NCBI GenBank assembly: GCA_030248225.1
Contig: JASANE010003376.1
Location: 1-64,000, forward strand
DNA length: 64,000 nt
Direction: 5' to 3'
Source: Trileptium ribeirensis
Taxonomy: Eukaryota; Nematoda; Enoplea; Enoplida; Thoracostomopsidae
Shown here: positions 37,864 through 50,000 of the stretch, piece by piece
Layout: every line of letters starts with the position of its first letter
Position numbering within the stretch: position 1 is the first letter of the stretch
Position numbers and translations under genes: made by a program
The notes under the pieces: generated by a model
What the model was told of the DNA's origin: nothing
The model's input: only the letters and a program-made list of their open reading frames with translations
The model's database searches: none

Positions 37864-38137
37864 TTAATTCTTTAACTCCTACAGGTGATCGACAGTAACC
37901 AATAACGTTTGCATGTCTTGCACTAACTAAATTCGAAGAATTATGCACGAATGTATGCGCGTTTTAGTTCGCTCTCTTTGTGAGGAGCCTTAAGGATTAG
38001 AGCAATCGCTCCGAGATAGCCGAATGGCTACTAAACGTGAGTTTCACCTGAGCGTGCAGGGTCTGATACCTCGCAATTACCAATAATTCGTCATTTATAC
38101 TAGTTATATAAATCAGCTTAGGACGTGAAGGGCTTAG
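37864..38137 (+). mobile_element. tRNA-bearing TIR element, copy C
   Basis: A plus-oriented 274 bp copy. Start TTAATTCTTTAACTCCT, end AGGACGTGAAGGGCTTAG. The tRNA-like segment at about 38008-38079 has box A TAGCCGAATGG and box B GGGTCTGATACC. The region before the tRNA matches copies A and B. Confidence 0.7.
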
Positions 38138-38360
38138 CAAAATTTTAAATTCCAGATGTTTAAAATCATTTGTAGTTTAAACCAAGAGCGCAAAAGATAG
38201 TTTATTTGCTCCTGGCACCAAAAATTCATAAAAAAGCACATATGTAGTGATTTCTTAAAACCAATAATAATAATAAACATTGTCTATCGTTTAGGAAAGT
38301 ATAGCGAAGGCTCAAAAGTGAGACAGCATTTTGCAGAAAGTTTAATGAAAAGTTCAACTC

Positions 38361-38366
38361 TTTATT
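38361..38366 (-). terminator. Possible polyadenylation signal AATAAA
   Basis: Minus-strand AATAAA about 75 bases past the TAG of the candidate terminal exon. In AT-rich DNA this motif is common, so it supports the exon only weakly. Confidence 0.35.
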
Positions 38367-38440
38367 TAAATGTAATGCACGAAATTAGTCGATGAAGAAT
38401 CGTTCAATTTGCCTTGTTGATGCATTTGGTTTGGTGCATG

Positions 38441-38494
38441 CTAGGCAAATTTGCTCAATTTATTGCGGTAGTTACGAAGGTAGAACTGTCGGGA
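38441..38494 (-). CDS. Candidate terminal exon
   Basis: A pyrimidine-rich tract (CTCTTCTCTCTTTTCTAAG) precedes 17 codons, SRQFYLRNYRNKLSKFA, and a TAG stop. AATAAA lies about 75 bases further. This would suit the last exon of the AK-like gene or of a separate gene. No homology is recognised. Confidence 0.35.
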   Translation of the reverse strand, partial: SRQFYLRNYRNKLSKFA

Positions 38495-41400
38495 CTTAGA
38501 AAAGAGAGAAGAGTGGCTACAAACTCTCAGAGCCGAATTTTTTGTATATAGCACCAGCTTCTTGAAATAATTTCCAGGTATGACTACGTATGCCCTCGAG
38601 TCAATTTTTCGGACATGAGGACATGGTATTGGGTTGATTAAAGGTAAATACAGTTTTTCTATATCAATCAAAAATAAAACTATTAGTAGATTTGCCATAA
38701 AATAGTGGGCAGTTTGCCGTTTCTATACTAAAGTAATTATGGGGAGCACACTGAATCTTTAGGCCTCGCAAAAGCAGCGGTTTGACAGCTAAATAAGCTT
38801 TAAATCTCAAGAACATTCAAAAATTATACAGCAATGCTATCGGTGAGTGCAAATGGAAAAGGCTTTAAGCAAATGATGCCAGCTTGTGTGGGACACCACC
38901 AAAAAGTTAACTGCCACTTGATTTTAAGGCGTTAATTAAGGTTCGGGTGCAGTCGAACCATGGTTGACAGTCAGTCAAGCTAATTATATAAATCAAACCA
39001 TTTACTGCTTGCGCAATTGATTCGTTCGATTCGTGTTTTTTGGGCAATATTAGCGGCCTTGCAAGTGGCCTATTTTCAAGGCTTTTCCCAGAACACATAA
39101 ATGCATAAAGTCAAGTCAGAAGAGGAGTAAAAATGGTGTAACCAGACGCAAAGTTCGAAATAAAGTGGCGGACATTGGTGATTTCGGCATGACGCAGGTG
39201 CAAATGACTATCCGTAACATTGTTACTCACCAATAATAATATAATATGTTTTGTGTTGGTCAACATTTATCGACGGCGTTACAGATGATCATCAGCGGAC
39301 GGTGTAAATCATCGAAACTCCAAATATATGTGAGCTCGAAGAGGATTCTGCATAACCAAACAATACTGTCAAATACAGGTTATGTTTTCGGTTGATCAAC
39401 AGAACGTTGACTTCAAAATATTTCCTTTCGATATCCCCTGGTTCACATAACTTTTATAGTGTTTTATTAGTGGCAAACTACGACTAGTACCAAAATAGCT
39501 AGAAAAACAACTGAAGTATACCTTCCTGCATTGTTGTCCGTCACAGCCGTTAAGGTGTGTCATAGTTTTCAACTTTTCGCAATCACTGCTAATTCGTAAA
39601 TTTTCCAACAACAGGATGTATTATTTCATGTTAATTTATATTGAACGTACATCCAAGTGCTGGTAGATAAATTCAGCCTAACGTTAGATGAGTTTCAGTC
39701 GGACTTTCAGTCTCAGACGTTGTCGCCGAAACACTATTCGAAAACAGCGATCTACCTGTAATTCGGGAGTGGCGGTTAATTCCTCTGGGCCACTGGACAC
39801 ATTAAAGTAACTGTTACATTAAGGGTCAAAGACAATGAAACAGTTATTGCACAGAAATGTTTATAAGGCATGCAGACTAAAAAATAAGAAAACTATTAAC
39901 TTCATTCTTAGTGCCACTTGGTTATGACATAGTGGTCAGAGTGTACTTTAATTATGTCGCCATTGCTTGTTACCGATCCCCAGTGTTGTATCAGATTTTA
40001 TGGAATTATGTTATTGAAGTATTTTGCCGGCAAAAACTATTAGTATAAAAATTATGAAACATACCGCTTGACATCTTTTTACGAGTAGCATTTTTTCGCT
40101 GAGCTTGGCTGGGTTCTTTAGTCGTAGGTACAGGGGTTTTGTCTGTCTTTTTCAGTACACATGCAAAAATTTTACTTAAATAGATCTAAACAATCTTCAA
40201 ATCTACAGAATGTGAAATGTGTTATTCTCTTGGTATACAAAAAATGCTCTGAAGTTATACAAGACAAATGCATAAATATGGATTTGCAATTGTTAGAAAT
40301 AATGGCGGTTCCACAGCACGATCCTGTGATTATTTTGCGGTAGTTGGAAATGACCACCGAAATTTTATGAAAATTACAAATGTAGCAATTTAATGGATGC
40401 CCAGTGGATCCTTACTACTACTTTACAATGTATGTATATACCTGCAGATATGGAGTTTTTTTCTCAGAATTTTGAACATTATTAAATAGAAATTCTCAAG
40501 ACATCCTGTAAAGAATAGACTTTGCCTTACAGAAGTAACGACCGTAAATGTTTCAGAACGCGTCTTATGAATCTCCTATTCGCACTTCTGAGAGATACAC
40601 GTTCCCAAAGTACCAGAACAATTTACTACAGCCTCGTCGTACTTAAAAGTTTTGGTGTCGTGCTTTATCCAATCTAAAACGATGATAAAAACTTTTAAAA
40701 TCAAACTTTTTAAATTAAGAAAATTATCATGCTTGAGCGAAACGACAGACATTCGCATTTTATAAGTCACTGAACATGTATGTGTAATAAACTAGGTTTT
40801 TGACTAGTAAAAAATATAAAAATGTATATACACAGTATAACAGTTTTATCAGTTGATTTTTAACGGAATGATGCAACAAATAGTCACATTGCTTCAAGCT
40901 GAAGATCTGTGACTCAGCTCACATCTTTTTCTTAGCTAGACTTCCAATATCTATGCCAATACGAAACATTTATCTGATACGAAGAAATGGGGTAACTATA
41001 ACAATTTTGTCCGCAGTCCGTTGACGGTTATAGACCACAAGTAAACAGATTTTGTTGATGACGCAAAATCACAATTTGCATAGAAATTTTTCTCATAATA
41101 AATTATTATAAAACAACATTAATAAAACGAATAGGGTCAGTCCAACGTGTAGGGGGTTATGGATCTAAAAGTTTGACCTGATCCGTAAGAAAAACTCGCA
41201 GAACACAACAAAATCAGACTCTCATAATCCAACAATATTGAAAATAAATTATGTTTTATTTTACTGCAATATTTGTGATCTGATTTATAATCTGTTGAAG
41301 GCTCGAGACATCATAGTTGCATGTGGTTTTGCAATACTGCGATCTGGTGCATCTGGTATTTCTATACTATGAGCTTACTGCCTTTGTATGATATTTTGGA

Positions 41401-42209
41401 ATACAATAACTGTACAAATTGTGGTTGTTCTATTCCAAAAGTGCGCCGCTAAAATAATAGACTACGCTTTTTTATCGTCTTTCAAGGGACACTAGTGTAG
41501 TCACGCAAGCCACGGCTGCATCGTGTTTCTGATCATTCCCATGCATTCTGTGATGGCATGTAACAAAGGTATATATAAATTATAAGTAGATTTATCTTAT
41601 ATCGTTATCGTGTATTAGTTGGGGACGCTATTATAGGTCAAATAACCCTAACATGAAAATTCAGGCACACTTGAGTGTAATCATTATATATTCTATACAC
41701 GTTTCTTCACAGCTTTTAGACATCCTTGCGAGGGTCGCTTAAATCTTCGGAGTAAAAAATGTCTACACGTAATTGAATAAGTGCTTTTAATAGCTGGCCG
41801 GGCTTAAAAACAATCTATTGAAACTGCCAGAGGAATGTTAGGTAATGCAGTTTATGAGCAGAATGCATAATTCTATAAATTGATGTTTAGAATAATTTTC
41901 GTATCTTTAGCAGAAGATATTTAAGTATCGTCTTCCAAACATTAGTAAATTAATAAATTACTACGCTTAGATTGTCATTAGCTTTTAAAAATTAGTAAGT
42001 TTAAGTATCCGAATGTTGCACTTTTATGGCCTCAAATTCTTGCTTTTTGTAATTAAAATAAATTTACTACGTTTACTCATTGAAATATCAGACTTTCATT
42101 GTCTCAAATTCGTGATTTTGTTGATTAAAAATAAATTTACCTATTCTAGTATTATGCTATTACTGCCTTAAATTCTTGCTTTTCGCAATTCATACATATC
42201 TAAACAGTG
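38495..42209. other. Mostly featureless
   Basis: Apart from the candidate exon at 40065, a further weak minus-strand exon candidate lies at about 39522-39588 (donor AAG|GTATAC, residues SDCEKLKTMTHLNGCDGQQC) without a convincing acceptor. 40186-42209 is AT-rich without recognisable content. Confidence 0.35.
40065..40185 (-). CDS. Candidate downstream exon, Lys/Pro/Thr-rich linker
   Basis: Possible exon between a GTTTAG acceptor (alternative TTTAAG at about 40174) and an AGCG|GTATGT donor. It reads KKTDKTPVPTTKEPSQAQ followed by RKNATRKK, a hydrophilic basic linker. It could belong to the AK-like gene, but its start phase does not follow exon 7 directly, so at least one exon would be missing between them. 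Confidence 0.35.
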
Positions 42210-43075
42210 TATGTGGTGGAGTTTGCCTTGTAATGTGTTCAGCAGTGCTGAAATAGCCCTTTCGCGAATTAATGAACGTACTGTATCGAAATATATACAT
42301 TTCATCAAAAAAATTTATAGTTCACCGACATGTTCTAAGAACAAACGGTTAATTTCGTCGCCATATGACAAGACGTTTTATTGGTGTTGCCAGAATATGA
42401 CTCGTAAAGGAAATTATATGAAGGAAATATCTTCTGTGCTCAACAGCGCTGAGCTAGCCCAATTGTGCATTAAACCTACTGTCTGTAAATACATTTTATT
42501 GAAAAAAATTTTATAGTTCACCTAAAACATTTTTAAGAATAAACGATTAATTCGTCAGCATGCAACAGGTGGATAATGTCGGTGTTGCCAGAATATGGGC
42601 GGCAGGCGATATTACATGAAGGAAATCGGTTTTTTATTTCAGCAGCGCTGATCTAGCTCAATCCGGAATTAATCAACCCCTAGTCTCTAAATACATTTTA
42701 TCATAGTTTTTTCATAATTCACCGAAAACATTTTTAGAACTAATGGTTAATTTCGTCACCATGCGATAAGAAAATAATGTTGGTGTTGCCAGAATATGGC
42801 TCGGAAGTGAAATTAAATGAAGCAAATCAGTTCTATTTTCAGCAACGCTGTAATTTTCCAATCCCGCGTTAATAAACCTACTGTATCTAAGTACGTTTTA
42901 TGGAAAAAATTTTATAGTGCCCTGAAAACAGTTTTAAGAATAAGCTATTAATTTCGTCACCATGCGACAGGAAGATACTGTTTGTGTTGCCAGAATATGA
43001 CAGGATGCGAAATTACATAAAAGAAATCAGCTGTATGTTCATCGCCGCTGAAGTAGTCAAATCCCGCATTAAGAT
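42210..43075. repeat. Approximately 200 bp satellite array, block 1 (about 4 units)
   Basis: The anchor GTTGCCAGAATATG recurs at about 42385, 42583, 42781 and 42983 (spacing 198-202). Each unit has TCACCxTGCGACAAG, AAATTACATGAAGGAAATCA, TTTTCAGCAGCGCTGA and CTAAATACATTTTATC. Units are diverged, so the array is not recent. Confidence 0.88.
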
Positions 43076-43810
43076 GTAGCGTTCGCTGCTCTATAGGTTA
43101 CGACAATCTACAACGTGCTACTTGACATCGGTTATCTCGAACAACAAAGCATTCGGGTGTGAGTCAGGGCAATAAGTTTCAACTACGCGTTCTGGTTTAC
43201 GCAACCGGAACCTACGAACCACAGGCATTCGAATTTCAGTGTTCAATAGCCGCGAAGAGCTTAGCTCGGTACTACAGGTGATACGTAGACTGCGCTATGC
43301 TGACTTTGCCTCGAACACAATAGCGTCCTGGCTCTAAGTCCGTTCCGCGAACACCTGGCTCTTCGGGCTATATGAACTTGCCGCAATCATAGCTAAGCCC
43401 TGGCTTATAGAATACAGAAAACCCAACGACGATAGCGTGCAGCCCACGAACACACCAGGTGTTAGGCGCTAACGCTGGATCACGTATCAGTTTACTCAAA
43501 ATTAATAAAACAATTAACTTCAACAGTGCACAGCCGTGGCGATATTTGTTCTGCGCCTCGGCATGTTAACACACACTGCAGTAAAACTTTTCTATATCAG
43601 ATGGTACAACACAAGCTCAAGCCACTGAAACACCAGCTCAAGAATCTGCTACGCGGGCGACGGCACAACTGGAATCATTTAAACTTGCCAGAGTTTTATG
43701 AACATTTATAAAATTTACGAAATGTCAAGAAGAATAAAAAACTTTTAAAATAATTGAAATTAAAAAAAAGTACATTATTTGAAACAATAATAATAGCAAC
43801 CATTGTTACA
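43076..43810. other. Non-satellite interruption of the array
   Basis: Unrelated, GC-richer sequence (about 43076-43500) and then an AT-rich tail separate the two satellite blocks. The short ORF at 43526 has no recognisable product. No clear inverted ends or duplication were found by eye. Confidence 0.5.
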
Positions 43811-45185
43811 AATACACCTACTTTCTCTCTATACATTTTATAAGATGGTTCGCCGAACACATGTTTTAACAATAAACAGTTAATTTAGTCACCATGCGAC
43901 AAGATTTTCACCATGTTGGTGTTGCCAGAATATGGTTCGCAAGCGAAATTGCATAAAGGAAATCGGTTGTGTTTTCAGCAGCGCTGAACTAGCGCAATCT
44001 CGCACTAATAAACTCATTTTCTCTAAATACATTTTATCATAATTTTTTATAATTCACCAAAAACATTTTTAAGAATAAACAGTTAATTTCGTCACCGTGC
44101 GACAACAAGATTTTCACCATGTTGGTGTTGCCAGAATATGGTTCTCAAGCGAAATTACATGAAGGAAATCGATTGTGTTTTCAGCAGCGCTGAACTAGCG
44201 CAATCTCGCACTAATGAACTCATTTTTTCTAAATACATTTTATCATAATTTTTTATAATTCACCAAAAATATTTATAAGAATAAACGGTTAATTTCGTCA
44301 CGATGCGACCACAAGATTTTCACCATGTTGGTATTGCTAGAATATGGGTTGCAAACTAAATTACATGAAGGAAATCAGTTGTGTTTTCAGCAGCGCCAAG
44401 CTAGCTCAATCCCCAATCAATATACCAATTATCTCTATATGCGTTTTATCTTAATTTTTTTGTACAATTTATAGAATAAACAGTTAACTTCGTTATCAAG
44501 CGATAAGAATACAATATTGGTGTTGCCTGAATATTGGTCGGAAAAAATTAAATGAAGGAAATCAGTTGTGTTTTCAGCAGCCCTTAACTAGCTCAATCCC
44601 GTATTAATAAACCCATTGTCTCTAAATACATTTTATCATAATTTTGTCATAATTCACCAAAAACATTAAGAAAAACGGAAATTCGCATCAAGCGAAGACA
44701 GCTGAGAATATGGGTTCGGAGAAAAATTAAATGAAGGAAATCAGTTGTGTTTTCAGCAGAACCAGCCCAATCCCCAAAAAACCCAGAAAAATATCAAAAT
44801 ACCAAAACAAAAACACCCAACAAAACCAGCCAAAAAGGCACACCCACAACCCCCACCCCAAACAGAGAACACCATGCTACAATAAGATAATGTTGGTGAT
44901 GCGATAATATGAATTGGAAGTGCAATTAAATGATGGAAATCAGTTGTGTTTTTAGCAGCGCTGAACTGGCGCAATCTCGTATTAATAAATCTACTGTCTC
45001 TAAATATATACGCACTTCATTAAAAAATTTGATAGCTCTCCAGAAACATTTTTAATAATAAACGGTTAATTTCGTCGTCATGCGACCAGGAGATAATGTT
45101 GGTTTTACCAGAATATGGGTCGGAAGTAAGGAATTAAGTGAAGGGCAAACTACTTGTGCTTTAGAAGCAGTGCTGAACTACCTCC
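43811..45185. repeat. Approximately 200 bp satellite array, block 2 (about 7 units)
   Basis: Anchors at about 43921, 44127, 44333, 44521, 44705, 44895 and 45102 (spacing about 180-207). Three consecutive units from 43.9 kb are the most alike. The fifth and sixth are damaged by a 44667-44880 stretch with abnormal composition. Confidence 0.88.
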
Positions 45186-46261
45186 ATCCATCATAACAGT
45201 GGATTTTGATTCTACATCGAGTATTACAAAAAGGATGATTAGTTAGGCTAGTTGGAGTTTAGCCGCGCATGACACTCTAAAACCATAGCGGACGCAATGT
45301 AAATTTGTGAAGTGTTGCTAACTCAGTAACTTAGTAATAAAAAGCTTTTTATATTAATTAAAATATTTTGCATAGAATGTGTGTTCTGAAGCTGCACTCA
45401 TAAGTGCGATGAACTTGTTAGTTGAAGGACAACATGGCTCCCAAGACACAGTCTATGAGTTTTCTTCTGTTTGCGCAGTTTTGCACGCATAATTTTTATC
45501 TGCATTTCTGTCAAACACTTCAAACTAACGCAATAAGTAGTAATATTGGATTTCCAACACAACGGTGCAAGTAGACCTTTATAACATCCGTCTAATTGGT
45601 AACATATTTAAATAATATTTTACTAAACATGTCTTCGAATTGAATATTAATATTCAGCACTATTTACATGCTCAACAATTCAATCATAGTGTCATTTTCT
45701 TTAATCTTAGAGAACGTAAATTATGAGTTAGTTTACGATTTCTCTCAATAACACGTAAAGTTTTACCTAACATCATGTGTAAAAGTTACAAGCTCTGAGC
45801 AGATTACTATACCGAGCTCATTGAAAGTATAGAATCTTTCATGACAAAGTTTAGCAACCCAAAATATAATATGATATGAATGTGCAAGAATTCAGTCATT
45901 ATGTCATGTGTTCATAGCTGAACTTGCAACATGACATCTAAAAGTATGCTGTAAAGCAATGCCGCAAGTTACTTGTTGCACAACCTGTCGTTCAATCAGA
46001 CTTTGGCATGCACAGTTGCGCAGATTATATACTTGTTCAGTGTAGCACTATTATACCGCCAGTACGCGTTTGTAACTATTAACAGTAGTACGATAAAAAT
46101 ATTTATCTCAGCGTTGCAGTAAAAGTTAAAGGAATAATTATAACATTACAAGTTTGATACCTGAGTGGCTAATTTTTGGATTTGACACTCAACAAGTCGC
46201 GTAATGCTTGACAAATTCAATTTAAGAAGTAACGCATGTTTTTCCTGCGCGAGTAAGCTTA
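45186..46261. other. No feature seen
   Basis: AT-rich DNA between the satellite and MITE B2. If the AK-like gene continues downstream this is intron. Confidence 0.45.
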
Positions 46262-46538
46262 AGGCGAGCCCACGAATCATCCTATTTTGCTATTTTTAGA
46301 TAGATATCGTAACGAAACGCTTTTCATTAATTGAATTTGGCGCAAAACAGTTCGCGAACACACTGTTCTGCGATTGAAATGGATCATTTTGGGATGAAAA
46401 TTTTAAAAGATACAGGAAATTTTTGTGAACTTCGATCAGTACGTTCACATGTTAAATTTTTGCTCAATTTTCGAGCTCAGAATTTGATGAAAATTTTATC
46501 AAATTTTGAGCAAAATGTTTGACTGTGGGAACCAACCT
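46262..46538. mobile_element. MITE family B, copy 2
   Basis: A 277 bp element with TTA on both sides (46259-46261 and 46539-46541). Ends are AGGCGAGCCCACG and CTGTGGGAACCAACCT, with the same AAATTTTGATxAAAATTT interior as copy 1. It lies just 3' of the last firm AK-like exon. Confidence 0.7.
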
Positions 46539-46832
46539 TTAGCTTTTTGTTACTTAGTTACTTCTGGGGTTTCGGGTTCATTGTATTTTAACGTTAGGCT
46601 GCAAGCAGAACTTCGATAATTGATCTGCCCTTCGCGAACTGGGTTTACCCTTTCGTGATTCTCTTAAATTACAATCATCACAGTCATAGCCAAATTAGAA
46701 AATTTATGCAATTATCTCGGCATCGTCAAATTGTGGTGGTCACTATAAATTAATAGCAAACCTACATAGCTTGTATGTCCGTTTAGTTTTTGTAATTGGC
46801 ATTATTAGGTATGCACTCTGGCTAAAACTTAC

Positions 46833-47031
46833 CTTTCGTAAAGACAACAATAATATTATCTTCAGAGTATTGTAATTTTGATGGATAGCTGAGTTTTAGC
46901 AAAATCGATACAAGTGTCCGCTGCACCGCGGGAAACTTTTTATCGTCAATTCGAAGCTGAATAAGGCGTTTTTGGTTATAGAAATAGTCTAAACACGATT
47001 TGAGAGCGATACGATACAGCTTTCGCGATCT
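46833..47031 (-). CDS. AK-like gene, exon 7 (C-terminal part of the AK domain)
   Basis: A CTTTTAG acceptor and an AAAG|GTAAGT donor enclose 66 codons plus one base. The sequence starts RSRKLYRIALKSCLDYF and continues YNQKRLIQLRIDDKKF, aligning with the segment after the LID in adenylate kinases (a basic helix, then LDYF and a short strand). The last 20 codons (SKLQYSEDNIIVVFTK) lie beyond the usual AK domain. The phase-1 donor shows that the protein continues in at least one more exon. Confidence 0.78.
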
Positions 47032-50000
47032 CTAAAAGTAAAACAGTGAGAAGAAAAATGCAAGATAAACCAGCAATAAATGGTAATTTAACATAAATAT
47101 GTATCATTGAATGAAACCAAGTGTTTATGATGTGCTCTTGAAGAAGAGTGTGACGCTGTGTTATATACGCTGTGGGTTGACTAGGTCTATTTTACGTCAT
47201 TTGTCGCGCTTTTAGGGAGGGACAAGTTTTTGCTAGTTTTGGCCTGACCTACGTCTCCATCACAACTGTCTTCTTGCTTTTGTTGCTGTCCCCCTAACGT
47301 TTCGTCCAAGATCGAACAAGAAATAACAAATCGGAGCAAAAGTTGGATGATGAACAATACGAAAGTTGGTGGGAACAAACCAAAAGCTGAAAAAGCAGGA
47401 CATACGTTGTGAAGAACAGAAAAAATTGGAGGAGGAGACAGGACAAAACTAGGAGACTGGCACCTATTAAAAGTGGGACAAATCACGTAAAAACAGACCG
47501 TGCTGGATTCAGATCCCATTGCGTATAGCATAGTGTTTTATGAGTGTCATATTTCTCTTCATGGCCTTATTCACATCGCTTTTGATAGATTCGATCCTAC
47601 TAAATCCGATCCGATTTATGGTCGCATTGCATCCAATTCTATCTTATGCGGTAAGACTAGTTTCTATGCCTACGGTACATCGTATGTCAGTTTACATATT
47701 TTTGGACACTGCACCATTGGATAAAATTTGTGTGAATTTACTTGTGCATGCGCAACGCTTAAGTTCTCGGTATATATTAGGTTTTTACTAATACTATTTG
47801 TTTTCACAGCCGCTACATAAACAACAGTAATATATAAAAAGCACGTACAGCAGAGAAATGAATTACATGCTTGCACTGACTAAAAATAAGCAATTTTTTA
47901 ATATTTTTCGTGATCCTTAACATTGCACTACAGTTCCCTGGAAAACCAGACACCAGCACTAATTCCATTTATGAAAACAGCGACATATTTTCTAAAAAAT
48001 AGCGATACGTCTCAATTTGAGTAGCATTTTGCTTCAAAATATTTTGTCAAAGTTAGTGTATGTTACGACAATAATACACATAAGTTTGACACAATAGTAC
48101 AGCAATTTTGGATATAACAAAATGTGGAAGCTATGTTAATATTGAATTTTTGAAATCAATCTATCTGAGGAAAAAATCGATTATATATATGCCTCAAAAA
48201 GGGGATTATATAAAGCCCTCTTTAGATATTGTAGGTTGAAACATATTTGCGCGCTCACTGTATTGTGAGGACATTTTGTCCCACATTCTTTAATGTAAAA
48301 ATCAAATTTGAAAAAGCGTGTAAACATAGTCACACAAAAGAAGAAAGTAACGCTCATTGACCCTTTCCATCAGGTTTATTTGGAAATATTTATAAGACTA
48401 AATATATAAATACTAAAAATTGTAGTTCTTGGTAGGGCTCCATACACCACAGCTATATCTGAAAAAATGTTTTGTATACGTGGAATGATTGCCGAACATA
48501 AATTTACCACTATTAAAACGACAAAATGACAATGAGGGCACAGCTGAATTTACATACTATTTTATACATAGTCATATGGAGTAAAGCTGAAAAACTTTAT
48601 ATATCATTTACGGTAGGATACAGAATCGATCTCAATGCGTCAAACAGAAGAAAATAAAACTGGAAAATATATTTTCATTGAAGCATACTAAAATATAAAG
48701 ATGTTTGTAGCAATCGTCTGTCCAAATCGTGTTTCACCTCCAGGTTTGTTCGAAATCCTGTGCCGTTTCTGTCATCGATGAACAAGTCCTCTCAATGCTT
48801 GTAAGTTTTAAGTTATTTTTGTATGCACCTATGAGCCTTATACTGTATAGCACTTGATAGCATACTATATGCCACTTTCAAATAACTTATGGTGGTGATT
48901 ATATTATGATAACGAAATCATACGAGCCACGATTATATTTCTCACGCATCATGACTACGCATATATCACTCCAAACGCTCCTACATTTCACTCAACGATG
49001 GAAATTTATTGTATCGTCTTTACGATCTGCGCCTCGTTCTAAAAATTCTAGGTATTTCATGTTAATGTCAACCTATCTTACCTGGACACCATTTGAAATA
49101 TGTAGTTTAATGAAAGACGTTTTCAAGATAGCTTGATACGTCTATTCCTACGGTAGCTTGAAGAACAAATATGTCATTTTACCAATATCCTCGTTGCACT
49201 TTCTTCACCGCCCCATTCAGTTTGGCTCCAACCACTGCCCAAATCGATTTGCGTTTTGGTTGCTGCGGCTGGGGCATTTGAAACTCGTCGAAACGGTGGT
49301 AGCATCATTTGCTTTTTGACAGCTTTATCAGGGGGTTTTGGTTCGTAAAACTTTGTCGCTCCTTTGGAAACCAAATTGATGCCGAATGTGTTTGGAATCT
49401 ATAGTTGCAACAACTTATAGAAAATATGAATAAAACAGCATGAATTCACCGAAAATTATAATAATGAATTGTATTTCTACAAAACAGTTACCCTTTCTTT
49501 CTAGATTTCTTTCTCTTTGCGACATTTTTCGTCTAACGCGCAATACTACAGTATAATTCGCTGGTATTCCTTGAGATATATTCAATTCGCTATGGATGAT
49601 ATATATGCTAGCGATATAGGTGATCTAAAATTATCTCACCATTCACACAATTTTCACCACAATCCCTCAGAATGATGGTGTATAAGATATGTGATTGATA
49701 TACTCGTGTCACGCATATACATTACATATACATAATACTACAACAAATATATGGATGAAATTTAGCTATGCTTGTCGAAATTCATCGAAACGGTAGCTAT
49801 TACGTGCCAGAAATCTTCTAAGCTGTAATCTAGCTGCCCAGGCATTGACATGATTTGCTTTTTAATAGATTGCGCACTATAAGATTAAGTTGCATTTCAA
49901 TGTCTAATCTGACCACATTGCAATACATTGCATACCCAATCGTGGATTATGTTAACTTGTACGTAGAATAGTTTTGAAAATGACACGCGGGCAACGTCAC

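Noticed and set aside
44753..44974. Minus-strand ORF rich in Gly, Phe, Trp and Cys
   Set aside because: It is the translation of the anomalous A/C-rich stretch within the satellite, not a protein.
42210..45185. CRISPR-like array
   Set aside because: Units of about 200 bp diverge along their whole length and there are no unique spacers; it is a satellite in a eukaryotic context.
47187..47531. 114-codon minus-strand ORF
   Set aside because: Biased sequence opposite a purine-rich tract inside the intron between AK-like exons 6 and 7; no domain.
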